Made by a program: the position numbers and the translations under genes | Source: Dietzia sp032248695 | Lineage (GTDB): Bacteria > Actinomycetota > Actinomycetes > Mycobacteriales > Mycobacteriaceae | Direction of reading: 5' to 3' | DNA length: 64,000 nucleotides | Assembly (NCBI RefSeq): GCF_032248695.1 | Contig: NZ_JAVHXC010000009.1 | Location: 1-64,000, forward strand | The notes under the pieces: generated by a model | Database searches by the model: none | Seen by the model: only the letters and a program-made list of their open reading frames with translations | What the model was told of the DNA's origin: nothing | Shown: in pieces, positions 1 through 7,657 of the stretch | Layout of the letters: the number at the start of each line of letters is the position of its first letter | Numbering within the stretch: position 1 is the first letter of the stretch

Positions 1-236
1 GCCGCGCCCAACGCCTCAACCGCGAACGCACCCAAGCAGCCGCCGCAGACGCCGACCGCGCGACCACGCCCAGGACCACGCCCGCGCCGCGCGGGTTCAG
101 CCCGGCCGACGACAGCCGCTGGTGGCAACGCAACAAACCCCACCACAGCACCCTCGAACACGCCATCCGCCAAGCCCTGCTCGACCACCTCGACAAGCAA
201 CTCGACCAACAACTCCAACCACCACCACCCTTCTGA
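1..236 (+). CDS. C-terminal fragment of an unidentified gene, cut by the window edge
   Basis: An open frame runs from the edge to a TGA at 234-236 and gives about 77 residues, with Arg/Gln/Ala-rich helical sequence and a tail of four prolines and a phenylalanine. All eight glutamines are CAA and none is CAG. This is unlike the CAG-using genes that follow and suggests a gene of different origin. The composition recalls the tails of DUF222/13E12-type HNH endonuclease proteins that are repeated in related genomes, but no catalytic motif is inside the window, so that is only a guess. Confidence 0.45.
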   Translation, partial: RAQRLNRERTQAAAADADRATTPRTTPAPRGFSPADDSRWWQRNKPHHSTLEHAIRQALLDHLDKQLDQQLQPPPPF

Positions 237-327
237 TCGAGTGGTCGGTATCGACCCGCCGGGTGCCTCGTCGGTAATGGACGCCGGTTACAGCCCTCTC
301 CGGCGTTGAATGGGGGATGGTGAAGTG

Positions 328-1473
328 ATGTCAGGCATTCCACGTGATCCGTCCGCCCATTCGTTGGCCGATGTCATGCCGTCTGTTGTCTCCGCGCTGG
401 GCTCCGGTCCCCACAACCCGCTCGGCATTGTGCCGGCGTCGGACGCGGTCCTCGTCCTGATCGACGGGCTCGGCGCCGAGCTCATCCGGACTCATGCCGC
501 AGATTCCCCGACGCTCGCCGCACTGACCACCCAGATGATCACCGCCGGCTTCCCCGCCACGACTGCCACCAGCCTCACCAGTCTCGCGGTCGGCGCGCCC
601 TGCTCCAGACACGGGATCGTGGGGTACAGCTTCCGCGTCTCGGATGACGCCGACGACTCCCCCGTGGCGTTCAACCCGCTGCGGTGGACACTCGGCTCGG
701 CGGAGGGTCCGTCGGCACTGGATCGCTTCCCACCCCAGCGGTTCCAACAGCAACCGAGTCAGATCGAACTCCTCGCCGCGGACGGCGTCGAGGTCACATA
801 CGTGATGCGCGAGGAATTCCGCGACTCGGGGTTGACCCGGGCGGCCTTCCGCGCCGACGGCGTCTTCCGACCCGCCGTCTCGCTCGACGAGGTGAAACAG
901 GGAGTGCTCGACACCGTCGGCGAACCCTCCCGACGTCGCCGTTTCGTGTACGCCTACTACGGCGACCTCGACCTCATCGGCCATATCCACGGCCCGGGTT
1001 CTCCCGAATGGCTGGAGTCACTCCGCAGTGTCGACGCGTTCGTCGCGGACCTCGCCACCGATCTCCCCCGCGACTGCCGACTCCTCCTCACCGCGGACCA
1101 CGGGATGGTCCGCGCCGACACCGTCATCGACCTCGACACGACCCCTGCCCTCCTCGCCGACGTGGAGACGATCGCCGGTGAAGCCAGGGTTCGACACGCG
1201 TACGTCCGACGCGGGTCGGAACAAGATGTCCTCCTCACCTGGCAGCACGAACTCGACGGGCTTGCCCGTGTCATCAGCCGTGAGCAGGCCCTCGACGAGC
1301 GGCTCTTCGGTCCCGATCGCGCCTACGCCGACCGGCTCGGTGATGTCATCGCCATCGCGACCGGCGGCGTCATCCTCGCGCGGTCGGAGCACGAGCCGAT
1401 GGAGTCGTCCCTTCTGGGCCACCACGGCGCCAACACCGCGGCGGAACAACGCATCCCGCTCATCCTCCGGTGA
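328..1473 (+). CDS. Alkaline-phosphatase-superfamily protein (nucleotide pyrophosphatase/phosphodiesterase type)
   Basis: About 381 residues. Metal-site motifs of the type I phosphodiesterase/nucleotide pyrophosphatase family are visible in order: VLIDGLG (Asp near residue 46), FPATTATS with the candidate Thr nucleophile near 78-79, a D-L-D-L-I-G-H segment, LTADHGM and LLGHHGAN. The family hydrolyses phosphodiester or pyrophosphate bonds with two metal ions; the substrate here is unknown. The ATG at 328 is preferred over the ATG at 310 because a GGGGGA purine run lies 10 bases upstream of it. No signal peptide is obvious. The gene stands alone between the edge fragment and a degenerate region. 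Confidence 0.85.
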   Translation: MSGIPRDPSAHSLADVMPSVVSALGSGPHNPLGIVPASDAVLVLIDGLGAELIRTHAADSPTLAALTTQMITAGFPATTATSLTSLAVGAPCSRHGIVGYSFRVSDDADDSPVAFNPLRWTLGSAEGPSALDRFPPQRFQQQPSQIELLAADGVEVTYVMREEFRDSGLTRAAFRADGVFRPAVSLDEVKQGVLDTVGEPSRRRRFVYAYYGDLDLIGHIHGPGSPEWLESLRSVDAFVADLATDLPRDCRLLLTADHGMVRADTVIDLDTTPALLADVETIAGEARVRHAYVRRGSEQDVLLTWQHELDGLARVISREQALDERLFGPDRAYADRLGDVIAIATGGVILARSEHEPMESSLLGHHGANTAAEQRIPLILR

Positions 1474-1489
1474 TGCCGGCGACGGCGGC

Positions 1490-1746
1490 CTAGATGACGT
1501 TGCCGTTCTCGTCGCGCGGGCGCAGCGTCGGGCACGCCATGTCCGGCCGCAGGTAGGACGCCCCCGGGTCCCTGGCCAGAGCCGAGGAGATCTCCTGGGC
1601 GTAGGCGCCCGGGGTGACTGACGAATGGAGGACGACGATCTCCCGACCGTCACACGCCGGTCGGGCCATGGGCGTGTCGAGTCCCCGATCGCCGACGGTC
1701 ACGGCGGGCTCCGGCGCGGCCGACGCCCCCGGCGCCGCCCGTGAAG
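1490..1746 (-). pseudogene. Remnant of a C-terminal domain found in actinobacterial kinase-associated or envelope proteins
   Basis: Read on the minus strand, the last about 60 codons before a TAG at 1490-1492 give ACDGREIVVLHSSVTPGAYA followed by a stretch with A-L-x-x-D-P-G-A-S-Y-L-R and C-P-T-L-R. I recall this pattern from a C-terminal domain of Ser/Thr-kinase-linked and secreted proteins of Rhodococcus, Gordonia and relatives, which usually ends G-N-x-I-Y-A-V. Here it stops right after G-N-V-I. Upstream the frame loses protein-like character and runs into the opposite-strand gene at 2007, so no complete gene is present. The 1474-2006 gap otherwise holds only moderately AT-richer sequence (1740-1880) that may include the promoter of the next operon. 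Confidence 0.4.
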
Positions 1747-2006
1747 CGAATCGAGGCCGGAAAGTGTGGAACCGAATCGGCCGGCCCACGCGTCGTACGG
1801 GGTGCACCGGAAATACGGTGCCGGATAGATGACACGTGACCAGCAACGACAGCGATGCGCCACGGACAGCGAGGCGGATATGAAAGCGCGGGTATGAGAA
1901 CGACGACGACGAGCGCCGCCCGGGCACCGGGGTGCTTCCACCGAGATGCGCGGGACCGGCAGGGGCAATCGGCGCGTCCGAGGATCGGACCCACGGTGGG
2001 GCCACG

Positions 2007-2300
2007 ATGACCGGGCCTCTCGACGTCACGCCGGTCACGCTGACAGATCTCGCCCGGCGCGTGGACGGATACGGCGACCAGATCGGCGGGATCACCCCGG
2101 AGGGCGACCTCACCACGCTGGCGAATGCTCTGAGGGGCAGCAGGGTCGCGGCCATCGCGGGCACGCTCGGCGCGCGGCTGAGTCAGTCGGCCGACAGACT
2201 GAGCTCCGATTTGTCGGAGGAGGCGGACGGCCTCCGGACCGCGACCGGCGTCATCGTCACGACGGACGCCGACAACGCCGCGATGTTCGGCGGGAGGTGA
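2007..2300 (+). CDS. EspC-like (type VII secretion-associated) small helical protein
   Basis: 97 residues. It opens L-D-V-T-P-V-T-L-T-D-L-A-R-R and continues as two amphipathic helices with a Gly-rich turn, ending T-T-D-A-D-N-A-A-M-F-G. Size and layout match the EspC/DUF2580 family of ESX-associated proteins, which pair with a larger substrate. The usual YxxxD/E export signal is not evident; the equivalent stretch reads V-I-V-T-T-D. The ATG at 2007 follows a GGTGGGG ribosome-binding site. It is the first gene of a four-gene operon, with a 4-bp gap to the next. No ESX core gene (eccC, eccD, mycP) is in the window, so secretion is inferred from family resemblance alone. Confidence 0.65.
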   Translation: MTGPLDVTPVTLTDLARRVDGYGDQIGGITPEGDLTTLANALRGSRVAAIAGTLGARLSQSADRLSSDLSEEADGLRTATGVIVTTDADNAAMFGGR

Positions 2301-2304
2301 ACCG

Positions 2305-3207
2305 GTGCCGATACGGGTCAGCGACGCACTCGCATGGCAGGTGGACGACGCCGAATCGCTTCTGAGCGCGGTCCGCGCGGGTATCACCGCGACGAATGAC
2401 GTCGCGGACCGGCTGCGGGACGATGCCGAGAGGGTGCTGGACGGGATGGAGGGTCTGTCCGTCGACGCGGCGCGCTCATCAGTTCAGGATCTGCGTAGGC
2501 GCGCGTTCGCACTCGGCGACGACCTGCGCAGCACCGCGAATCCCCTGTCGTCGTTCGCACGATCCGTCGCCATCCACCGGGATCGGCTGCGGGCGGGAGT
2601 CGAGGCGGTGTTCCGACAGGGGGCGACCGTCGCGGAGGACGGGAGCGTGGTGTGTCCTCCCGACATGGAGGCGACCCGGGTGCGAGAACTCCGCGAGCTC
2701 GAAGAGACCATCAAGGACGCGCTCCGAGCGATCGACTCCCTAGACGTCGAGACGGCGGACAAGCTCACCCGCCTCTACGAGACCATCGCCGACCACAGCA
2801 ACAACACCGACTTCAAGACGATCACCGTCGGCGTGGTGAACTCGGTGATGACGGAACCGCTGGCCGCCGCGATCGCGGCCAGCGACGACGGGCTACGCAG
2901 CACCCGAGTCGTCGCCAAGGGGCTCGGCCCGTTCGGGTCGGCGCTGAGCTTCGTGGCCGGGGTGTACGGCGCGCCGGAGGACGAGCCGTTGACGGAGACG
3001 CTCGCCGCCGAGGGCGCCGGTCTCGGAGCGGGGCTTGCGGCGAGCATCGTCGGTTCCGCCGTAGCGGGTGGCCTGGCCGGAAGCATCATTCCCGGCGCGG
3101 GGACTGTGGCCGGAGTACTCGGGGGCATCGTCCTCGGCACGTTCGCGAGCGCCAGGGCGTCCACGCACGTCCGCGACCGATTCGACGACCAGCGGCAAGG
3201 CGGGTGA
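2305..3207 (+). CDS. Helical protein with WXG100-like N-terminus and C-terminal glycine zipper; candidate membrane-active type VII effector
   Basis: 300 residues from a GTG start with GGAGGT upstream. Residues 1-110 are predicted helical, with a hairpin-like turn near 49-56 (E-G-L-S-V-D-A-A). Residues 122-165 form a second charged helical stretch. Residues 237-285 are a long hydrophobic glycine zipper with repeated GxxxG/GxxG spacing (GAGLGAGLAASIVG, then GGLAGSIIPGAGTVAGVLGG), followed by a basic tail. This matches the design of glycine-zipper type VII toxins such as staphylococcal TspA, whose zipper depolarises membranes, though no homology can be claimed by eye. A YGAPE segment at 221-225 fits YxxxE. 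The next gene, a polytopic membrane protein 5 bp downstream, would be the natural immunity partner. A glycine-zipper membrane anchor is the alternative. Confidence 0.6.
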   Translation: MPIRVSDALAWQVDDAESLLSAVRAGITATNDVADRLRDDAERVLDGMEGLSVDAARSSVQDLRRRAFALGDDLRSTANPLSSFARSVAIHRDRLRAGVEAVFRQGATVAEDGSVVCPPDMEATRVRELRELEETIKDALRAIDSLDVETADKLTRLYETIADHSNNTDFKTITVGVVNSVMTEPLAAAIAASDDGLRSTRVVAKGLGPFGSALSFVAGVYGAPEDEPLTETLAAEGAGLGAGLAASIVGSAVAGGLAGSIIPGAGTVAGVLGGIVLGTFASARASTHVRDRFDDQRQGG

Positions 3208-3212
3208 GGGTG

Positions 3213-4193
3213 ATGTCCCAACCGGCACCGGACTCTGCCGCCCGGACCATCGAGTGGACCTACCGCGTCGCCCAGAACCCTCGTTGGCTGCTGGCCTTCC
3301 TGGCGCTGTGTTGGTACGCCGCACAGGTCATATGGGCTGCCACGTCGATCGACGTCTGGTGGTTTCTCGGTGTCATCGACCCGGTGCGCGCCGCGTATGC
3401 CGAGCGGCCCGAGCTGGCGGACCTCGCGTATCTCGGGTCCAATGCGATGATCGCCGTGCTCGTTCCGACCGTCACAGGTTTCGTCTACCTCAGGACTCCA
3501 CCCCGAATCGATGAACCCCGGACACCGATTCCCGCATACGGGCTCTGGCGCGTCCACATTCCTCTCGTGGTCGGGTGGACGCTGGCCTCATGGATGCTGA
3601 TCCGCTGGTTCTCCGATCCCGACTACGACAACCTCTGGTCCCAGATGTCGGCCTACATGGCCCTGGCCGCCGGGTGGGCGAGCATCGCTTTTATCGGCTG
3701 GTCCTTCGTCTCCGCGGGTCACCGTCGCGCGCTCGTCTTCACACCCGAGGCGCTGCATTACACCCGCGGGCACTTCCGGGCCACCATCCCCTGGGACTCC
3801 GTCACCACACTCCGACCCGTGTGCGACGCCAACATCAAGAACGGGGGCCCCGGCGAGATTCACCGGCCCTCCCCCCGCAATGTCCGCGCCGGGGTCCAGA
3901 TGTTCGTGCGTGAGGGAGTGGAGACCAGAAGGAGGACCATGCTCTTCCGCATCGACGATCAGGATGTCATCGGGGTGGACTGCTCCGGTTACAAGATCGA
4001 GCCGAACACCCTCATCAACGCCATCTACCTCCTCGTGGAGAACCCCGCGCTCCGGCCACTGCTGGACACTCCCGAGTGCGCCGAGTTCTTCACGGGCCCG
4101 GACTGGAGCACGCGTCGGACGATGCGCGTCGGCGACCGGTGGGATCGGACCACGGGTGAGATCGTCCGCGCCGACGGAAGGGACACGCCATGA
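3213..4193 (+). CDS. Four-pass membrane protein with C-terminal cytosolic domain; candidate immunity protein
   Basis: 326 residues from the ATG at 3213, 5 bp after the previous stop and behind a GGGTGAGGG site. Four hydrophobic segments are visible, around residues 25-47, 67-91, 112-128 and 145-168. They are followed by a soluble half rich in beta-type sequence that begins A-L-V-F-T-P-E-A-L-H-Y-T-R-G and contains I-P-W-D-S-V-T-T-L. This resembles the PH-like domains attached to many actinobacterial membrane proteins. The family is not otherwise recognised. Its place directly after a glycine-zipper protein suggests membrane immunity or a membrane receptor. The stop overlaps the start of the next gene (ATGA). 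Confidence 0.6.
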   Translation: MSQPAPDSAARTIEWTYRVAQNPRWLLAFLALCWYAAQVIWAATSIDVWWFLGVIDPVRAAYAERPELADLAYLGSNAMIAVLVPTVTGFVYLRTPPRIDEPRTPIPAYGLWRVHIPLVVGWTLASWMLIRWFSDPDYDNLWSQMSAYMALAAGWASIAFIGWSFVSAGHRRALVFTPEALHYTRGHFRATIPWDSVTTLRPVCDANIKNGGPGEIHRPSPRNVRAGVQMFVREGVETRRRTMLFRIDDQDVIGVDCSGYKIEPNTLINAIYLLVENPALRPLLDTPECAEFFTGPDWSTRRTMRVGDRWDRTTGEIVRADGRDTP

Positions 4194-4675
4194 CGACGCT
4201 CGCGGAGTTTCTCGACGACGGCGCCAGGGTTCTCGAACCACTGGACGACTCCTCCTTCGCCCGACTCGACCCCGGCGACGGGTGGCGGCTGCTGGACCAG
4301 AACGAAACGGTTCCGAACGTCGCGATCTGGGCACACCCCGAGCTCCATCGCGAGGGGTTCCAACCGACCGTCGTCCTCTCGCTCGCGCGGATCAGACCCG
4401 CGGTGGACCTCGGGACGCTGCTGGACCGGCTCGACGACACGGCCGCGACGCTCGAGAAGTGGCGGGTACGCACATCCCACCGGGTGGAGGACGGCCGCGG
4501 CCGAATGATCTCGGACACCCTCGGCGAGTTCCGCGTGGGCCCTCACGAGCTCACCGCGTCGACGATCGCGACCGTATGGCAGGAGGACGGCGCGACGGTG
4601 CTGCGTCAGGTGGTGGTCACGACCTTCTCCGACCAGATGTCCGCGCACGCGGGCGTCCTGCGCGCGGTGGGTTGA
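4190..4675 (+). CDS. LpqN/Mog1-PsbP-like protein
   Basis: 161 residues, starting inside the stop of the previous gene (ATGA), so very likely translationally coupled. The sequence pattern (P-N-V-A-I-W, then P-T-V-V-L-S-L-A-R-I and a late V-L-R-Q-V-V-V-T-T-F) resembles the Mog1/PsbP fold of mycobacterial LpqN/LpqT proteins. There is no signal peptide or lipobox, so it is expected in the cytosol. Such domains often act as chaperones or adaptors, and a role in handling the substrate at 2305 fits the operon. It could equally be a second immunity component. Last gene of the 2007-4675 operon. Confidence 0.5.
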   Translation: MTTLAEFLDDGARVLEPLDDSSFARLDPGDGWRLLDQNETVPNVAIWAHPELHREGFQPTVVLSLARIRPAVDLGTLLDRLDDTAATLEKWRVRTSHRVEDGRGRMISDTLGEFRVGPHELTASTIATVWQEDGATVLRQVVVTTFSDQMSAHAGVLRAVG

Positions 4676-4766
4676 CCGGGCGCGACCGGATGCGGGCGGG
4701 CGGCCTCGTCATTACGGTCGGAACCATGCGTGAAGGCGCATAGCACGACCAGAGAGGAGCCCGAAC

Positions 4767-5948
4767 ATGAAGGCAGTCACCTGGCACGGCAAGCGCGACG
4801 TCCGCGTCGAGGACGTCCCCGATCCCAGGGTCCAGGAGCCCACCGACGCGATCGTCAAGATCACCAGCACCAACATCTGCGGCTCCGATCTCCACCTGTA
4901 CGAGGTGCTCGGGCCATTCATGAAGGAAGGCGACATCCTGGGCCACGAGCCGATGGGCATCGTGGAGGAGGTCGGCGCCGAGGTACCCGACCTCAAGCCC
5001 GGCGACAGGGTCGTGATGCCGTTCCAGATCTCCTGCGGGCACTGCTACATGTGCGACAAGGGGCTCAACACCCAGTGCGAGACGACCCAGGTCCGCGACC
5101 AGGGCATGGGCGCGATGCTGTTCGGCTACTCCGAGCTCTACGGCAGCGTCTCCGGCGGCCAGGCCGAGTACCTGCGGGTGCCGCAGGCGCAGAACACGAC
5201 CATCAAGGTCCCGCACGAGCACGCCGACGACCGCTACCTCTACCTGTCCGATGTCCTGCCCACGGCGTGGCAGGCGGTGGACTACGCCGAGATCCCCGAC
5301 GGCGGCACGGTCGTCGTGCTGGGCCTGGGTCCCATCGGTGACATGGCGGCCCGGATCGCCGCCCACCACGGGCACCGCGTCATCGGCGTGGACCCCGTTC
5401 CGGAGCGGAGGGCCCGCCAGGCGCACCGGGGCGTCGAGGTCGTCGACCCGACCGACGTCCCCGGCGAGCTGGGCGAGGTCATCCGCGACATGACCGGCGG
5501 CCGCGGACCCGACTCGGTGATCGACGCGGTCGGGATGGAGGCCCACGGCTCCCCCGCCGCCAGTGCCGCGCATGCGGCCGTGGGCATGCTGCCGAAGTTC
5601 CTCGGCAAGAAGATGATGGAGAACGCCGGCGTGGACCGGCTCGACGCGTTCTATTCGGCGATCGACATCGTGCGCCGCGGCGGGACCATCTCGCTCTCCG
5701 GCGTCTACGGCGGCAGCGCGGACCCGCTGCCCATGCTCACCCTGTTCGACAAGCAGATCACCCTGAAGATGGGCCAGGCCAACGTCAAGCGCTGGGTGCC
5801 GGACATCATGCCCCTGCTCACCGACGACGACCCGCTGGGCGTCGACGACTTCGCCACGCACCGGCTCCCGCTGGCGGACGCCCCGCGCGCATACGAGATG
5901 TTCCAGAAGAAGGAGGACGGCGCCGTGAAGGTGGTCCTCGAACCGTGA
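4767..5948 (+). CDS. Zinc-dependent alcohol dehydrogenase (MDR superfamily)
   Basis: 393 residues from an ATG behind an AGAGGAG site. The catalytic zinc ligands are visible as Cys38 and the G-H-E-P-x-G signature (His60-Glu61). The structural zinc lobe has Cys90, Cys93, Cys96 and Cys104. A G-L-G-P-I-G NAD(P)-binding motif opens the Rossmann domain. Length and the region after the structural zinc (F-G-Y-S-E-L-Y-G) fit the glutathione-independent formaldehyde dehydrogenase-like branch of NAD-linked enzymes. The true substrate is unknown. It is first in an overlapping operon with a histidine phosphatase and nnrD. The NAD(P)HX repair enzyme downstream fits a dehydrogenase-linked context. Confidence 0.88.
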   Translation: MKAVTWHGKRDVRVEDVPDPRVQEPTDAIVKITSTNICGSDLHLYEVLGPFMKEGDILGHEPMGIVEEVGAEVPDLKPGDRVVMPFQISCGHCYMCDKGLNTQCETTQVRDQGMGAMLFGYSELYGSVSGGQAEYLRVPQAQNTTIKVPHEHADDRYLYLSDVLPTAWQAVDYAEIPDGGTVVVLGLGPIGDMAARIAAHHGHRVIGVDPVPERRARQAHRGVEVVDPTDVPGELGEVIRDMTGGRGPDSVIDAVGMEAHGSPAASAAHAAVGMLPKFLGKKMMENAGVDRLDAFYSAIDIVRRGGTISLSGVYGGSADPLPMLTLFDKQITLKMGQANVKRWVPDIMPLLTDDDPLGVDDFATHRLPLADAPRAYEMFQKKEDGAVKVVLEP

Positions 5949-6733
5949 CCGAACTCGCGCGGCTCACGCTGATCCGCCACGGGCAGAGCATCGGCAACGT
6001 CGCCGACGACCGCGCCCGCGCAGCCGGCGCCCACCGCCTCGACCTGGATCACCGCGACGCCGACACCCCGCTGTCGGAGGCCGGAACGGACCAGGCGCGG
6101 GCGGTGGGCCGCTGGCTCGGCGAACTACCCGAGGAGGTCCGGCCCACCGTGTGGCTGACCTCGCCGTACCGCCGGGCGGCCGACACCGCCTCGCTCGCGC
6201 TCGAGGCCGCGGGCGGGGCGGGGGGTGGGGCGGGGGGCGGGGCGACCCTGCTCACCGACGAACGGCTGCGCGAGCGCGACCTGGGGATCCTCGACGGGTA
6301 CACCGGCCGCGGGATCCGGGAGCGCTACCCGGAGGAGGCCGAGCGACGGGACCGGATCGGCAAGTTCTACTACCGCCCGCCCGGCGGCGAGAGCTGGACC
6401 GACGTACTGCTGCGCGTCCGCTACCTGCTCACCGACCTGCGCCAGCAGTACGCCGGCGAGCGGGTCTGCGTGTTCAGCCACCAGGCCGTGATCATGTGCT
6501 TCCGCGTGGCGCTCGAGCAGATGGCCGAGAAGGACGTCCTGACGGTCGACCGGGAGGACCCGCTACCCAACTGCTCGGTGACGACCTATCGGCTCGCCGC
6601 GGAAGGGCCGACCGGGAGCGGCGCGGGCGAGAGGCTCCAGCTCGAGCGGTACGCCGACACGACGGCGGTGGAGAGGGCCGACGCGCCGACCACGCGCGAG
6701 ACGCCCACGACGCAGGAGGAGGCGACCAGATGA
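5945..6733 (+). CDS. Histidine phosphatase family protein (phosphoglycerate-mutase-like)
   Basis: 262 residues from a GTG overlapping the upstream stop (GTGA). The catalytic motif L-I-R-H-G-Q is at residues 9-14. Partner residues of the fold are seen in T-S-P-Y-R-R-A and in V-F-S-H-Q-A, which supplies the second catalytic His. An unusual Gly/Ala-rich insert is encoded by a run of G blocks at 6211-6243. The C-terminal about 45 residues are Thr/Glu-rich and probably disordered. Substrate not predictable. Coupled at both ends: it also overlaps nnrD by ATGA. Confidence 0.85.
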   Translation: MTELARLTLIRHGQSIGNVADDRARAAGAHRLDLDHRDADTPLSEAGTDQARAVGRWLGELPEEVRPTVWLTSPYRRAADTASLALEAAGGAGGGAGGGATLLTDERLRERDLGILDGYTGRGIRERYPEEAERRDRIGKFYYRPPGGESWTDVLLRVRYLLTDLRQQYAGERVCVFSHQAVIMCFRVALEQMAEKDVLTVDREDPLPNCSVTTYRLAAEGPTGSGAGERLQLERYADTTAVERADAPTTRETPTTQEEATR

Positions 6734-7632
6734 CCGGCGGAGACACCGGTGGCCCGGGGCGCGAACCGGTCCTCACCCCGCACCTGCTGCGTGACTGGTC
6801 GCTGCCCTCGCCTGGCGGGGGCAAGGAGGGCCGGGGGCGGGTGATCGTCGTGGGCGGGAGCCGGGCCACCCCGGGCGCCGTGCGCCTCGCCGCCGAGGCC
6901 GCGTTGCGCAGCGGGGCGGGCAAGCTGCAGATCGCGACGGCCGGGAGCGTCGCGCCCGGCCTGGCGATCCACATCCCGGAGTCCAAGACCGTCGGACTGG
7001 CGGAACGCGAGGACGGCGAGCTCGCCGTGGCGGGAGCGGACACGATCGTCGGGCTCGCCCGGGCGTGCGACGCGGTGGTGCTGGGCCCGGGGATCGGGGA
7101 CAAGACCGCCGCGACGGACCTGCTCGCAGAGGTGATCCCCCGGCTGGAGACCACCCTCGTGCTGGACGCGCTGGGCCTGGCCTACGTCACCGAGAACCCC
7201 GACGGGCTGCGCCATCTCGGCGGCCGGGTGGTCCTCAGCCCCAACCCCAAGGAGCTCGCCCGCACGCTCGACGTCGACGAGCAGGACGTGGAGGCCGACA
7301 CCCCCGGACACGCGACCGAACTCGCGCGCCGCGTCGGGGCGGTCGTGGTGTCCGGCACGGCCACCTCGTGGGTCGCCACCCCGGACGGAGGCCTCTGGCG
7401 CGACGAGTCCGGCTCGTACGGGCTCGGGATCTCCGGCTCCGGCGACGTCAAGGCCGGCATCGTCGCCGGCCTGCTCGCCCGCGGCGCCGAACCCGCGCAG
7501 GCCGCCGCGTGGGCGACCTACTGCCACGGTCGGGCCGGCGAGCACCTGTCCGCCCGGGTGGGTCCGACGGGCTTCCTCGCGCGCGAGCTGCTCCCCGAAG
7601 TCCCCCGGATCCTCGTGGGAATCGCGTCCTGA
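6730..7632 (+). CDS. nnrD: ADP-dependent (S)-NAD(P)H-hydrate dehydratase
   Basis: 300 residues from the ATG that overlaps the previous stop. It has the ribokinase-like fold of the YjeF C-terminal family: G-R-V-I-V-V-G-G-S near the start, V-L-G-P-G-I-G, N-P-K-E-L-A and the nucleotide/anion-binding G-S-G-D-V-K-A-G (usually GSGDVLAG). The family dehydrates damaged NAD(P)H hydrates back to NAD(P)H using ADP. Only the dehydratase domain is present, whereas many homologues are fused to the epimerase (NnrE) domain; no epimerase is seen nearby. It closes the dehydrogenase-phosphatase-nnrD operon. Confidence 0.88.
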   Translation: MTGGDTGGPGREPVLTPHLLRDWSLPSPGGGKEGRGRVIVVGGSRATPGAVRLAAEAALRSGAGKLQIATAGSVAPGLAIHIPESKTVGLAEREDGELAVAGADTIVGLARACDAVVLGPGIGDKTAATDLLAEVIPRLETTLVLDALGLAYVTENPDGLRHLGGRVVLSPNPKELARTLDVDEQDVEADTPGHATELARRVGAVVVSGTATSWVATPDGGLWRDESGSYGLGISGSGDVKAGIVAGLLARGAEPAQAAAWATYCHGRAGEHLSARVGPTGFLARELLPEVPRILVGIAS

Positions 7633-7657
7633 GCAGAGTGTCAGGAGGAGAACGGTC

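Noticed and set aside
4617..5861. 414-residue minus-strand frame opposite the alcohol dehydrogenase
   Set aside because: Asp/Val/His/Arg-rich antisense shadow of a well-supported gene.
6151..6729. Extended N-terminus for nnrD
   Set aside because: It is an out-of-frame reading of the histidine phosphatase gene; the true start overlaps its stop.
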